From NCBI RefSeq assembly GCF_900096895.1, contig NZ_FMYO01000007.1:62001-126000 (forward strand): 64,000 bases of DNA, read 5' to 3'. The stretch is from Acinetobacter kookii (GTDB lineage Bacteria; Pseudomonadota; Gammaproteobacteria; Pseudomonadales; Moraxellaceae). Within the stretch, counting starts at the first letter, position 1; the number at the start of each line of letters is the position of its first letter. This document shows, one piece after another, positions 26,047 through 35,621 of this stretch. The notes beneath the pieces were generated by a model. The model was not told where the DNA came from. It made no database searches and saw only the letters and a program-made list of their open reading frames with translations. The position numbers and the translations under genes were made by a program.

Positions 26047-27414
26047 CTAATATGCGGCTTTATTAATAAAGCCTTTAAATACGGTTAAGAATATAATTGT
26101 TAAATCAAGCAATAAGCTCCAAGTCCGTATATATTCCAAATCACATTCAACGCGCTTTTCCATTTTATCCAAAGTATCCGTTTCACCTCGCCAGCCGCGT
26201 ATTTGAGCCAGTCCTGTTATCCCCGGTTTGACTTTGTGACGAAGCATATAGCCTGTAATGAGTTTACGGTATTCTTCATTATGCGCAACCGCATGCGGGC
26301 GTGGTCCCACTACAGACATATTGCCCTGAATCACATTAAGGAATTGTGGCAATTCATCAAGCGAAGTACGCCGTAAAATTTTACCGACTTTGGTTACTCG
26401 TGGGTCATCTTTTACGGCTTGTTTTATTTCGGTGCCATTTTCCATAACTGTCATGGTTCTAAACTTGAACACCTTAATTGGCTGGCCATTTAAACCATAA
26501 CGAATCTGACGGAAAAATACCGGTCCTTTGGAAGTTAACTTAATCGCAATCGCAATCAACAGCAGCAATGGTGAAATCAGCAGAAGAATAGCCGATGCCA
26601 CAAAAATATCCTCAATCCGTTTTAATAAGGTATTGATCCCATTAATACGAGTATCGAACAGTGGAATAATCGGGATGCCATTAATATCTTCGACCCGGGA
26701 ATATAATAAGTTATAGGAAAATAATTCCGGTACAATAATCGTCGAACAGGTAGTATCAGCAAGAATTTCCAAGAGTGCTTCTGTCTGTTGCAAATTGCTC
26801 TTTTCAATCACAATATAAATTTTATTAACTTTGCCCTGCTTGACCGTCTCAATCACATCATTGAGATCACCATCATACTGTGCCTCCGGGTTTTGACTAG
26901 TGGTAAAAGCGAACAGACCTAAGGACGCTGCACCAGTCCAAGCGGAACGGGTTAAATCATCATATAATTTTCTGGCTTTGGCAGACTCACCGATGACCAG
27001 TATACGGTCAGCTTTATTAAATACTTTAAAGAACAGTGCATATACCAGCCGGATCAGCATACGGAAGCCGGTCATACACAGGATGACAAAGATAAAATAT
27101 TTAAATGCGATACTTAATGAGATATAAGTAAAAAATAAAAGAATCAAGTAAGAAGTAATGAGTGTTATTGTTAAATTTTTTAAACAGGAAATCAGTTCAT
27201 AACCAAGATTAATGCCTCTCCAAGACCGATAGAAGTCGGTCAGGCCACCTATTAATTGAAATACACTGATTACTGTTAAAAAAGCAAGTAAAGTCCGATG
27301 ATCTACAGTCAAATTATTGATTTTTGAAACGATATATATTCCCCCATATATCGCTAAAACATCGCAAGACCGCTGCAATATCGAGACATAAGATGCATTT
27401 AATCTGGACGCCAT
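26047..27414 (-). CDS. WcaJ-type undecaprenyl-phosphate sugar phosphotransferase
   Basis: A 455-residue polytopic phosphoglycosyl transferase of the WcaJ/WbaP kind, typically loading glucose-1-P on undecaprenyl phosphate. Four N-terminal membrane helices (within residues 15-135) precede a soluble Rossmann-like domain (RILVIGESAKARKLYDDL). The C-terminal catalytic part starts with another helix (DIFVASAILLLISPLLLL) and has KVFKFRTM, RRTSLDELPQFLNV, SVVGPRPHAVAHNEEY and KPGITGLAQIRGWRGET. It is the second initiating transferase in the locus and forms a module with galU and the decayed ugd. The gene is bounded upstream by about 1 kb of decayed DNA. Confidence 0.92.
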   Translation of the reverse strand: MASRLNASYVSILQRSCDVLAIYGGIYIVSKINNLTVDHRTLLAFLTVISVFQLIGGLTDFYRSWRGINLGYELISCLKNLTITLITSYLILLFFTYISLSIAFKYFIFVILCMTGFRMLIRLVYALFFKVFNKADRILVIGESAKARKLYDDLTRSAWTGAASLGLFAFTTSQNPEAQYDGDLNDVIETVKQGKVNKIYIVIEKSNLQQTEALLEILADTTCSTIIVPELFSYNLLYSRVEDINGIPIIPLFDTRINGINTLLKRIEDIFVASAILLLISPLLLLIAIAIKLTSKGPVFFRQIRYGLNGQPIKVFKFRTMTVMENGTEIKQAVKDDPRVTKVGKILRRTSLDELPQFLNVIQGNMSVVGPRPHAVAHNEEYRKLITGYMLRHKVKPGITGLAQIRGWRGETDTLDKMEKRVECDLEYIRTWSLLLDLTIIFLTVFKGFINKAAY

Positions 27415-27511
27415 CTTAAACCTTCAAGTTAACTGACCCCTTACCCCCAAGATTGAATTATCATCTTTAATCACCTAGTAGATGAAATTCAACTCTTTAT
27501 GGATTATTGTG

Positions 27512-27670
27512 TCATAAAATATTAATGATATTATTAAAAAAATAGGCGAAAGTAATGTCGTCTACTGAAGTATGCTTGTATTCACCCCATTGCTGCGCTG
27601 AACCATCGCCTATTAACAGGGTATGATTATAGCCTGTTTTTACTGCATTCTTACAACACAAAATATAATA
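27512..27670 (-). pseudogene. C-terminal coding remnant, unknown family
   Basis: A minus-strand frame of 52 codons ends with a stop at 27512-27514. It reads CCKNAVKTGYNHTLLIGDGS and then AQQWGEYKHTSVDDITFAYF. The composition is clearly protein-like against the AT-rich surroundings, but there is no start codon and an in-frame stop precedes it. No family was recognised; by position it is likely a lost glycan-locus gene. Confidence 0.4.
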
Positions 27671-27842
27671 TTAATTACGCAATATAAGTCTTAATAAGAT
27701 TTATGAATTTAATCATATTTTTGTTAAATTTTTTTTAAATTCCAATAATAGATATAAGCTGTATTTTCACTATAATGCATATTTGAACTCCCAAGCTACT
27801 CAAGTTGGCATTAATAAATTTATAAAAATTTCCGATAGATGA

Positions 27843-27962
27843 CTACCCGATATCAATAATTTTATCTAAAGGTTCGGGAAAAAGTTTATGGCCTATTTCA
27901 TGTTCCAGTTTTTCCTTATCACCCCTATTCCAGTTAGCCTTAGAACATATTTCCCACCTGAA
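27843..27962 (-). pseudogene. C-terminal coding remnant, unknown family
   Basis: A minus-strand frame of 39 codons between two stops reads RWEICSKANWNRGDKEKLEH and then EIGHKLFPEPLDKIIDIG. It has no start. It looks like the end of a soluble enzyme, and no family was recognised. Confidence 0.35.
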
Positions 27963-28398
27963 TCACTTACTGATTAATTTTCACAATCCGATTATTTTAA
28001 CCACAGCAATAACAACCATCACCTTATTGTAATTAAACCATTATACTAGAAAAATATTAATACCAAGCTTCTGTCTAGTTCCGTAGTTAAAAATATAATT
28101 AATAAAGATTTACAGTTTTTAGATAGAATAAACATGATTTAAATTTTAAAATCCAGACAAGAAATATTATTAATATTTACCTAAGAATTAATTGATTAAA
28201 TTATAATAAATATACTTAAAAAGCAGTTCTTATTCACACCTATGCAAAAATAAAAATATTATCAAAATTTTGAAAAGTAAATGGAAGTTAGCTTTAAGAA
28301 TTACAGAATTTAAATACCTAATTTTAGTCTACACATACCTTTGTAAAGATGATATTGAGTATTTTAAAGATTCCTATAGAGAAATATAAAAAAGAAGA

Positions 28399-29202
28399 TT
28401 ATTTTCCTATATTTTTTATACATAATGCATTTAATTTCTTTCGGCCTGAATCATAAAACCATCCCCATTTATTAAAGTATTGCCATGCACTTTTTAAGTG
28501 GGCTTTGAGCAAGACTTTATTTTTATAAGATCCTTGCTCATGTAAATGAATAACTTGAACTAATGGGTAATATATATTTCCGAATTTTTCCGCACAGCGA
28601 CGTGATAAATCTACATCTTCCATATACATAAAATAACGCTCATCAAATCCACCTAGCTCAAGTAAAGCTTCGGAACGGAATAACATAAAGCAACCATGTA
28701 AATAAGGAACGAACACTGGCTTTGAAAGGTCAATCTTTTTAAGTAAATAATCTTCGTCCAAATTTTCAGCATATTTTGGTGAAAAACGACGAGCAAACAA
28801 ATTTAATGGCGAGGGCAAAAGCCGAGCACCGTACTGATTTTCTCCATTTTCATAAACAATTTTTGGCAAATATAAACCTGCATCATGCGTAGATGCAAAA
28901 TGTACTAATTTATCAAATTCAGTAGAATCAAACACAATATCTGGATTACAAATTAAGAAAAAATCACACTGCTTTGCAAATTGACGGATTGCTAAATTAT
29001 GACCTGAACCAAAGCCAATATTACCCGGAGATTTTAAGTATTTAACTTTTTTATGCTCAAATTGATGTGCCCAATCAGTGTTATCATTATCAATTAAAAT
29101 TACTTTAGAGATGTTTTCAGAACCCAAAAGGCTTTCTAATGTAAGCTTAAGATCAGAATAAGAGTGTTTATATATAACCAATGATGCAATAACTTTGCTC
29201 AT
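28399..29202 (-). CDS. GT2 glycosyltransferase, rhamnosyltransferase-like
   Basis: A 267-residue GT-A fold family 2 transferase resembling WbbL-type rhamnosyltransferases. Visible are the N-terminal nucleotide-binding strand (IASLVIYKHS), VILIDNDNTDW, GNIGFGSGHNLAIR, the DxD-like CNPDIVF near residue 87, and the acceptor/base motif FDERYFMYMEDVDLSRR followed by VIHLHEQGSYK. It probably adds one sugar, plausibly rhamnose given the rml genes, to the lipid-linked unit on the cytoplasmic face. It overlaps the next GT2 gene by 4 bp. The acceptor cannot be told from sequence. Confidence 0.88.
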   Translation of the reverse strand: MSKVIASLVIYKHSYSDLKLTLESLLGSENISKVILIDNDNTDWAHQFEHKKVKYLKSPGNIGFGSGHNLAIRQFAKQCDFFLICNPDIVFDSTEFDKLVHFASTHDAGLYLPKIVYENGENQYGARLLPSPLNLFARRFSPKYAENLDEDYLLKKIDLSKPVFVPYLHGCFMLFRSEALLELGGFDERYFMYMEDVDLSRRCAEKFGNIYYPLVQVIHLHEQGSYKNKVLLKAHLKSAWQYFNKWGWFYDSGRKKLNALCIKNIGK

Positions 29203-30083
29203 AGACTTCCTTTTTTTCCTTTAAGACCATCTATGATAGATATAATAAAGTAATGTATATAAGAAAATTTATTTTTTTGAGTAAAAAATAAAATAATTTG
29301 CGCTATACAATTATTAATTAGCATAGAAAAAATCCAAGCTTTACTAATATGAGGCATATTTTTCATTAAAAAAAGATTACGCACCCTATAATATCTTCGA
29401 TATGGAGAATGAACGGGGCAAGTTTTACCTAATAATGTAATAGTTGACTCCCCAACACTATGATACATTACAGCTTTGTTTGAAACATAAATTTTATAAC
29501 CTTTTTGTAGTGCTCTAAAACACCATTCTGTATCTACATAATCTATAAAAAAATCTTCATTCATAAAACCAACATCTTGCAAGACACTTACAGGAATCAG
29601 TGAACCTGAAGAAATAATAATACCTACTTGTACAGGTTCAGCAATTTCACTAATATCAATTTTATTAATTAAACCATTATTCTTTACAATTAATCCTGGT
29701 GCATAAAAACCAAATTCTTTATCAATAAACTGCGGCCCTATAGCAGCAATTTTTCCTCCCATACCTTCAAGTTTATTATAATCTGAGACTAAATTTTTGA
29801 TGAAATGTTCGTCAATTTCACTATCTTGATCAAAAAAAAATATTTTTTTTGCGCCCAACTCTAGAGCTTTTTTAATACCAGTGTTTTGTGCCCTTGCAAT
29901 TCCATAATTTTCTCTTAGTGAAACAACTTCAGCATTAATTAATAAAGCCGATAGTTCATTGATATTTTTTGAAAAATTATCAACAATCACAACGTCGGTA
30001 CACGATGCCGAAAGCATTTCTGTCAGTTTTGATAAGTTTTGAAGATTAGGGTTGTATGTTACTATTACACTTATTAATTTCAT
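29199..30083 (-). CDS. GT2 glycosyltransferase, RfbF-like rhamnosyltransferase
   Basis: A 294-residue GT2 enzyme. The start SVIVTYNPNLQNL, TDVVIVDNFSKN and FFFDQDSEID (DxD region near residue 95) are typical of RfbF-type rhamnosyltransferases. FFIDYVDTEWCFRALQKGYK near residue 195 holds the catalytic acidic residue, and the C-terminus is hydrophobic. With dTDP-L-rhamnose made by the rmlBDAC genes nearby, rhamnose is the likely donor (inference). It overlaps the preceding and following genes closely: 4 bp with the GT2 gene at 28399 and a 5-bp gap to the Wzy gene. Confidence 0.88.
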   Translation of the reverse strand: MKLISVIVTYNPNLQNLSKLTEMLSASCTDVVIVDNFSKNINELSALLINAEVVSLRENYGIARAQNTGIKKALELGAKKIFFFDQDSEIDEHFIKNLVSDYNKLEGMGGKIAAIGPQFIDKEFGFYAPGLIVKNNGLINKIDISEIAEPVQVGIIISSGSLIPVSVLQDVGFMNEDFFIDYVDTEWCFRALQKGYKIYVSNKAVMYHSVGESTITLLGKTCPVHSPYRRYYRVRNLFLMKNMPHISKAWIFSMLINNCIAQIILFFTQKNKFSYIHYFIISIIDGLKGKKGSL

Positions 30084-30088
30084 AAACT

Positions 30089-31258
30089 TTATCTCGAAAA
30101 CTTACTTAAAAAACTAAATAATAAAGGAAAGAGGATTAAGATAGTTATTGCACCAGGAGAAAATATAGGCGCCTGAAAAAGACTTGTGTACAACATAAAT
30201 GAAAAATATGCTATGTATTTAATTCTCATGTCATCTTTTAAAAAATATGATCCACAAAATATATAAGAACAAAATATAATAAAAAATACAGGAGTAAAAT
30301 ACCCAAAATCTATATAAAAATAACTATATAAAGTTCCATAAGCATTGTAATAATTATTAGTAGCATTTGAATACAAACTAAATTCACTTAATATTTTAGG
30401 GATATATATATATGGTATTTTATCTCCATTTAATCCAAATAAAAAAAGAAAAGGTGCAATTAAACTATTAATTATGACTTCAAATGGATAACCATCTGGA
30501 TTTAATCTTTTAGTATCAATCTTTTGAGAAAATATAAATATTGGCAAAATATGGTATTCAAAAAGACTTAAAAACTCATTTGATAGATCCTCAATACTTC
30601 TGTTTTTTCTTGACAATAACATAATAATTGAAGAAACAAATAATACTAATAAAAGTATAAAATATTTCTTTATAAATTTAAAAAAATTTTCACCATTCAG
30701 AACACTTTTAATAAACAATACTAGCATACAAAAATAAATATTAAATCTCCCCCCATAAGAAAGATTAAATAAAATCAATAAAATCAATATAAAGTAAAAA
30801 TTGAATTTAGCTATTTTTGTATTAGAATTCGAGACATAAATCAAATAAAACCAAAGTGAAGGTACAATATAAAAATTAGTAAGTGCATTTATAATATTTG
30901 ATCCATAAGCTAACCTTTGGATAGAGTCATCCTCATAGTAGTTAATTCTTAAATATTCAAAACCATTTTCAAAGCCTATACCAAATAATACAATAGTTGG
31001 CCTTACTAAGAAAAATAGCGATATAAATAACATCGAATAATCAAAAAATCTTTTAGAAGAAAAGCTTATCACATGATTAGCTTTTTTCTCAAAAACAATA
31101 CTTAAGTATATGATTATAAAAAAACTTGAAAAATATATAAGAATTAAAAAAAATTCACTACCACTTGAGGGTATATATGTAAAACCTCTATACAATAAAA
31201 AACAAAAGATTTGCAAGAAAATCAAAAATAAAAATGGAGTGAATAATTTTAAATACAT
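30089..31258 (-). CDS. wzy: Candidate Wzy polysaccharide polymerase
   Basis: A 389-residue protein, almost wholly membrane-embedded with about ten hydrophobic helices and a larger loop around residues 235-310. Wzy proteins are poorly conserved in sequence, and the call rests on topology, size and position. Short features of the oligosaccharide repeat unit polymerase group are seen: LSYGGRFNIYF near residue 165, RKNRS near residue 215, and NAYGTLYSYFYIDFGYF near residue 325. It would join lipid-linked repeat units in the periplasm. It is the only polymerase candidate in the whole locus. The gene is very AT-rich and lies between GT2 genes. Confidence 0.75.
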   Translation of the reverse strand: MYLKLFTPFLFLIFLQIFCFLLYRGFTYIPSSGSEFFLILIYFSSFFIIIYLSIVFEKKANHVISFSSKRFFDYSMLFISLFFLVRPTIVLFGIGFENGFEYLRINYYEDDSIQRLAYGSNIINALTNFYIVPSLWFYLIYVSNSNTKIAKFNFYFILILLILFNLSYGGRFNIYFCMLVLFIKSVLNGENFFKFIKKYFILLLVLFVSSIIMLLSRKNRSIEDLSNEFLSLFEYHILPIFIFSQKIDTKRLNPDGYPFEVIINSLIAPFLFLFGLNGDKIPYIYIPKILSEFSLYSNATNNYYNAYGTLYSYFYIDFGYFTPVFFIIFCSYIFCGSYFLKDDMRIKYIAYFSFMLYTSLFQAPIFSPGAITILILFPLLFSFLSKFSR

Positions 31259-31262
31259 ACAA

Positions 31263-32075
31263 CTACCAAGATTTAATAGAAAGCAGCATTTTTAAAAATA
31301 ATATTTTTAAAAATAATACTATATTTTTATTATTTCTATAACTAATTCTATTTTTAAAAAAAATATTCTGTAATCCATTATTTATTAAAAATGGATATTT
31401 TTCAAAAATATTTTTATAGGCCTCTATAGGATCACTTTGCTTAGAAATACTCATGTCACCTATATTTTGATCCACTAAAACTTTATTCAAATGAAAAATA
31501 TTATTTTTTCTTCTCAATCTTAAAATAAAGTCCCAATCCTGCAATCTTTTGATTTCTTCATCAAACATTACCTCCATAGCTATACAGCTTCTTACAAATA
31601 TAGTTTGTGTACTAATAAAGCTATATTTTTCGATCTTATCATAAATTTTTTCAATACTAACTTTAGCCTTAGGGACAATTATCTTTCTATTCCATCTACC
31701 TGTAGTTTTCATTGAACAAAAACATAAATCTATTTTATCGTCATTTTTCAATATATTTAGCTGCTCAAATAATTTTTCTTCATACCAAATATCATCACTA
31801 TCATGAAAAGCAATATACTCCCCCTGAGCCATTAAAATACCAGTATTTCTAGCACCATTTGCCCCTTTTTTTCTTTGATTTTTAACAAATTTAATTAATG
31901 GTGAATTAAATGAATTAACCACTTCCTCTGTGTTATCAGTTGAAAAATCATCTACAATTATAATTTCCTGAGGAAGCAAAGTCTGGTCTAATACACTTTG
32001 AATAGACTCTCTAATCAAATGAGCACGATTATAGGTCGGAATAACTACACTAATTGCATTTGGTATATAATTCAT
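31263..32075 (-). CDS. GT2 glycosyltransferase
   Basis: A 270-residue family 2 transferase with the classical start ISVVIPTYNRAHLIRESIQS, EIIIVDDFSTDNTEEVV, NGARNTGILMAQGEYIAFHD and the DSDD metal motif near residue 93, then RLQDWDFILRLRRKN near residue 178. The fold and motifs are those of WaaE/SpsA-like inverting GT-A enzymes. The sugar donor is unknown. It lies between the Wzy candidate (4-bp gap) and rmlC (13-bp gap), and its strong A/T codon bias agrees with its Wzy neighbour. Confidence 0.88.
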   Translation of the reverse strand: MNYIPNAISVVIPTYNRAHLIRESIQSVLDQTLLPQEIIIVDDFSTDNTEEVVNSFNSPLIKFVKNQRKKGANGARNTGILMAQGEYIAFHDSDDIWYEEKLFEQLNILKNDDKIDLCFCSMKTTGRWNRKIIVPKAKVSIEKIYDKIEKYSFISTQTIFVRSCIAMEVMFDEEIKRLQDWDFILRLRRKNNIFHLNKVLVDQNIGDMSISKQSDPIEAYKNIFEKYPFLINNGLQNIFFKNRISYRNNKNIVLFLKILFLKMLLSIKSW

Positions 32076-32088
32076 TCAATTCAATCTC

Positions 32089-32652
32089 TCAAAATAGTTC
32101 TGCAACTTTTAATATCGGCGCTAGACTATCTTTATCTGTCAAAAGTAATTTCAACCCTTCCTCAATTGGCCATTCAATACTTAAATCTTCATCATTCCAC
32201 AAAATTGATCGCTCACACTCTTTAGAATAGTAATCTGTGGTCTTATATAAAAACTGTGTATTATCTTCCAAAGCAATGAACCCGTGTGCAAAACCAGCAG
32301 GAATCCAGAATTGCTTATGATTTTCTCCACTCAATTCCACCCCGACCCATTGACCAAAAGTTTCTGAGTCTTTACGTATATCTACAGCAACATCCCAAGC
32401 ACGACCTTGTACCACACGCACCAATTTCCCTTGTGCATGTGGATTTAACTGGTAATGTAAGCCACGCAAAACCCCTTTTTTAGAAAATGAATGATTGTCC
32501 TGAACAAACTGTGGGATATCCAAACCACGTTCAGCTAATGCTTTTTCAAATACGTGCTGGTTAAAACTTTCCATAAACCAACCACGATCATCACCAAATA
32601 CTCGTGGCTCAAAAATTAATAAATCTTTAATCTTCGTTTCTATAACATTCAT
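32089..32652 (-). CDS. rmlC: dTDP-4-dehydrorhamnose 3,5-epimerase
   Basis: A 187-residue cupin enzyme. Conserved blocks are EPRVFGDDRGWFMESFNQ, the QDNHSFSKKGVLRGLHYQLN motif with the catalytic His, KLVRVVQGRAWDVAVDIRKD and WIPAGFAHGFIALEDNTQF. It catalyses the third step in dTDP-L-rhamnose synthesis. Its order in the transcript is rmlB-rmlD-rmlA-rmlC. A stem-loop lies in the 63-bp gap between rmlA and rmlC. Confidence 0.95.
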   Translation of the reverse strand: MNVIETKIKDLLIFEPRVFGDDRGWFMESFNQHVFEKALAERGLDIPQFVQDNHSFSKKGVLRGLHYQLNPHAQGKLVRVVQGRAWDVAVDIRKDSETFGQWVGVELSGENHKQFWIPAGFAHGFIALEDNTQFLYKTTDYYSKECERSILWNDEDLSIEWPIEEGLKLLLTDKDSLAPILKVAELF

Positions 32653-32687
32653 TAGACTGACTCAAACTTGAAAATACATGACAAACG

Positions 32688-32707
32688 AAGTGCCCATTTG
32701 GGCACTT
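32688..32707 (-). other. Stem-loop between rmlA and rmlC
   Basis: aagtgccc and gggcactt form a perfect 8-bp stem with a four-base loop. On the transcribed minus strand no long T-run follows, so it may be a weak terminator or an RNA-stabilising hairpin rather than a full stop. Confidence 0.5.
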
Positions 32708-32715
32708 TCACTCTA

Positions 32716-33615
32716 TTAGGCTTTAGCTACATGCTCATCATATAGTTTCAACAAATACTGACCATAACCAGTCTTTTTAAAAAACTCACCACGCTGTTTG
32801 AGTTGTTCAGGACTAATCCAGCCATTATTAAAAGCAATTTCTTCCAAACTTGCGACTTTTAAACCTTGGCGATTTTCAATAGTTTGAACAAAATGACTTG
32901 CTTCTAATAAAGAGTCATGTGTACCTGTATCTAGCCATGCGAAACCGCGACCTAACACCTCAACATTTAAGGCATTTTTTTCAAGATAGATATTATTCAC
33001 GTCGGTAATTTCTAACTCACCACGGTGTGAAGGCTGAATATTTTTTGCAATTTCAATGACATCATTGTCATAGAAATATAGCCCAGTTACTGCATAGTTT
33101 GACTTCGGCTTTTCTGGTTTTTCTTCAATGCTGAGCGCTTTACCTTCAGCATCAAAATCAACCACGCCAAAACGCTCAGGGTCATTCACATAATAACCGA
33201 ATACAGTTGCACCAGTCGCCTGCTGAGTCGCACGTTTGAGCTGATCGCTGAAATGCTGACCGTAGAAAATGTTATCACCTAAAATCAGGCAAACATTATC
33301 TTTGCCTATAAACTTTTCACCTAAAATGAAAGCTTGTGCCAAACCATCTGGGGAAGGCTGAACTTTATAGGACAACTGAATTCCTAGTTCTTCACCTGTA
33401 CCCAATAATTTTTCAAAATTAGGCAAATCTTCAGGTGTAGAAATAATTAAAATTTCACGAATACCCGCTAACATTAAAACCGATAAAGGATAGTAAATCA
33501 TCGGTTTATCGTAAATTGGAAGCAGTTGCTTGGATGTACCCATAGTAATTGGATACAAACGTGTCCCCGAACCACCGGCTAAGATAATCCCTTTACGTTT
33601 TATTGAAGTTGTCAT
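32716..33615 (-). CDS. rmlA: Glucose-1-phosphate thymidylyltransferase
   Basis: A 299-residue RmlA from the ATG at 33613-33615, just after the rmlD stop (an upstream in-frame start inside rmlD would add five residues). [20 protein letters not shown] is the nucleotide-binding loop, with [28 protein letters not shown] (metal) and [20 protein letters not shown] following, and [18 protein letters not shown] near residue 220. It makes dTDP-glucose from glucose-1-P, the first step toward dTDP-L-rhamnose, and is normally inhibited by dTDP-rhamnose. Confidence 0.95.
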   Translation of the reverse strand: MTTSIKRKGIILAGGSGTRLYPITMGTSKQLLPIYDKPMIYYPLSVLMLAGIREILIISTPEDLPNFEKLLGTGEELGIQLSYKVQPSPDGLAQAFILGEKFIGKDNVCLILGDNIFYGQHFSDQLKRATQQATGATVFGYYVNDPERFGVVDFDAEGKALSIEEKPEKPKSNYAVTGLYFYDNDVIEIAKNIQPSHRGELEITDVNNIYLEKNALNVEVLGRGFAWLDTGTHDSLLEASHFVQTIENRQGLKVASLEEIAFNNGWISPEQLKQRGEFFKKTGYGQYLLKLYDEHVAKA

Positions 33616-33616
33616 G

Positions 33617-34522
33617 TTATAAAATCTCACTAATGACTTGAGCCACGCCTTGCTGCCACTCTGGCAAACGTAGCTTAAAAGACTGTTGTAATTTTTGCGT
33701 ATTTAAACGCGAATTCAGTGGTCGACATGCTGGTGTTGGATAAGCTGAAGTTGCTATTGGATTTACTTTTTGAATAGCTAAAGTCATGCCACGTTGGCGT
33801 GCTTGTTCAAAAATATAATTCGCATACTCATACCATGTAGTTTCACCAGCTGGTGCCAAATGATAATGACCATGTAATTGTTTTTGCTGATCAAGCGTTT
33901 GTAAGGTGTAATAACGTAGCGATTGTGCTGTCACATCAGCAATTAAAGCTGCACCTGTTGGTACGCCCACTTGATCCTGAATAATTCCTAGCTCTTCTTT
34001 AGTTTGAGCCAATTTTAGCATCGTCTTAATAAAGTTATGACCATGTGTGCCATAGACCCAACAAGTGCGAAAGTTAATAAACCGAACTTGACTAGTTTCT
34101 AAAGCAATTTCACCATCACGTTTGCTACGCCCATAATAATTTACAGGCTGTTTGACAGCATCTTCCGTCCAAGCACTGGTCCCTGTACCGTCAAACACAT
34201 AATCGGTTGAGTAATGTATTAACAATACATTCTGCTGTTTACATAAATCAGCCAAATGCGCCACTGCTGTATGATTAATTAAATCAGCAGCATGCTGTTC
34301 AGATTCGGCTTTATCTACAGCTGTATAAGCCGTCGCATTGATCACGATATCAGGTTGAATTTGATTAAATACTTGTGCTATTGCTGAGAAGTTTGCAACA
34401 TCACCACATAATCCATTTTCATTGATAGAGCGATCTAAGGCTGTGACTTCACCTAATGGTTGTAATGCACGTTGAAGCTCCCATCCAACCTGACCATTTT
34501 TACCTAGAAGTAAAATTTTCAT
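33617..34522 (-). CDS. rmlD: dTDP-4-dehydrorhamnose reductase
   Basis: A 301-residue RmlD short-chain dehydrogenase that completes dTDP-L-rhamnose synthesis. [14 protein letters not shown] at residues 7-20 binds NAD(P)[14 protein letters not shown] near residue 65 is a family hallmark, STDYVFDG near residue 105 and [10 protein letters not shown] near residue 130 give the catalytic Tyr-Lys. It lies 8 bp after rmlB and abuts rmlA. Confidence 0.95.
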   Translation of the reverse strand: MKILLLGKNGQVGWELQRALQPLGEVTALDRSINENGLCGDVANFSAIAQVFNQIQPDIVINATAYTAVDKAESEQHAADLINHTAVAHLADLCKQQNVLLIHYSTDYVFDGTGTSAWTEDAVKQPVNYYGRSKRDGEIALETSQVRFINFRTCWVYGTHGHNFIKTMLKLAQTKEELGIIQDQVGVPTGAALIADVTAQSLRYYTLQTLDQQKQLHGHYHLAPAGETTWYEYANYIFEQARQRGMTLAIQKVNPIATSAYPTPACRPLNSRLNTQKLQQSFKLRLPEWQQGVAQVISEIL

Positions 34523-34530
34523 CTGATTGA

Positions 34531-35607
34531 TTAAGCCTGTTCCGTTTGATATTGCTGTTGAATCCAGTTTTTATATTCACCACTTTGAATATGCTCAACC
34601 CATTCTTGGTTATTCAGATACCATTCAACAGTTTTACGAAGTCCAGTATCAAAGGTTTCTTGTGGTATCCAACCCAAATCTTTTTTGATTTTACTTGCAT
34701 CAATTGCATAACGTAAGTCATGTCCAGGGCGATCTGTCACATAAGTAATGAGGTTTTGATAGTGTTCAATACCTGCTGGCTTGTTGGGTGCTAATTCTTC
34801 TAGCAACTCACAAATGGCTTTGACCACATCAATATTTTTCTGTTCGTTGTGTCCACCAATATTATAGGTTTCACCCACCGCAGCTTCTGTCACGACTTTA
34901 TATAAAGCACGAGCATGATCTTCTACAAATAACCAATCACGGATTTGATGACCATTACCATAAACAGGTAAGGCTTTACCCGCCAATGCATTTTGAATAA
35001 TTAGAGGAATAAGCTTCTCAGGGAAATGATAAGGTCCGTAATTATTTGAGCAGTTCGTCACCACAACAGGCAATCCATAGGTACGATGCCATGCACGGAC
35101 TAGATGATCTGAACTTGCCTTACTTGCTGAATAAGGTGAACTCGGCGCATAGGGGGTTGTTTCAAGGAATAAATCTTCCGTGCCTTCTAAATCACCATAA
35201 ACTTCATCGGTAGAAATATGATGAAAACGGAAGGCTTGTTTCCGAGGCTCAGCCAATGTATTCCAATATTGACGAGTCGCTTCTAAAAGCTGATACGTAC
35301 CAATAATATTGGTTTCAATAAAATCTGCAGGACCAGAAATTGAGCGATCTACATGTGACTCAGCAGCTAAATGCATCACTGCATCTGGCTGAAAATTTGC
35401 AAATAATTGATCTAAAGCAGAACGATCACAAATATCTGTTTGCGAAAAAGTATAACGTTCATGATGATGAATGCTTTCTAGAGATTCCAAATTGCCAGCA
35501 TACGTCAGTTTATCAACATTCAAAACACTATCTTGGGTATTCTGAATAATGTGACGCACTACCGCAGAACCAATAAAACCTGCACCACCTGTAATAAGTA
35601 TGTTCAT
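34531..35607 (-). CDS. rmlB: dTDP-glucose 4,6-dehydratase
   Basis: A 358-residue RmlB from the ATG at 35605-35607 (an upstream TTG is less likely). [14 protein letters not shown] binds [15 protein letters not shown] is near residue 83, [11 protein letters not shown] holds the catalytic Asp-Glu, and [15 protein letters not shown] holds the Tyr-Lys pair. [17 protein letters not shown] and [14 protein letters not shown] are typical of the family. It catalyses the second step of dTDP-L-rhamnose synthesis and opens the rml block, right after a ugd gene. Confidence 0.95.
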   Translation of the reverse strand: MNILITGGAGFIGSAVVRHIIQNTQDSVLNVDKLTYAGNLESLESIHHHERYTFSQTDICDRSALDQLFANFQPDAVMHLAAESHVDRSISGPADFIETNIIGTYQLLEATRQYWNTLAEPRKQAFRFHHISTDEVYGDLEGTEDLFLETTPYAPSSPYSASKASSDHLVRAWHRTYGLPVVVTNCSNNYGPYHFPEKLIPLIIQNALAGKALPVYGNGHQIRDWLFVEDHARALYKVVTEAAVGETYNIGGHNEQKNIDVVKAICELLEELAPNKPAGIEHYQNLITYVTDRPGHDLRYAIDASKIKKDLGWIPQETFDTGLRKTVEWYLNNQEWVEHIQSGEYKNWIQQQYQTEQA

Positions 35608-35621
35608 ATATAACCCCAAGC

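Larger units (their letters stand above)
27415..28398. other. Nearly 1 kb of AT-rich DNA without intact genes
   Basis: This gap between the GT2 gene and the WcaJ-type gene has two protein-like remnants (27512-27670 and 27843-27962, listed separately). An 9-bp inverted repeat, aataggcga at 27541 and tcgcctatt at 27605, lies within the first of them. The rest (27970-28398) is very AT-rich and shows nothing. Confidence 0.5.
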
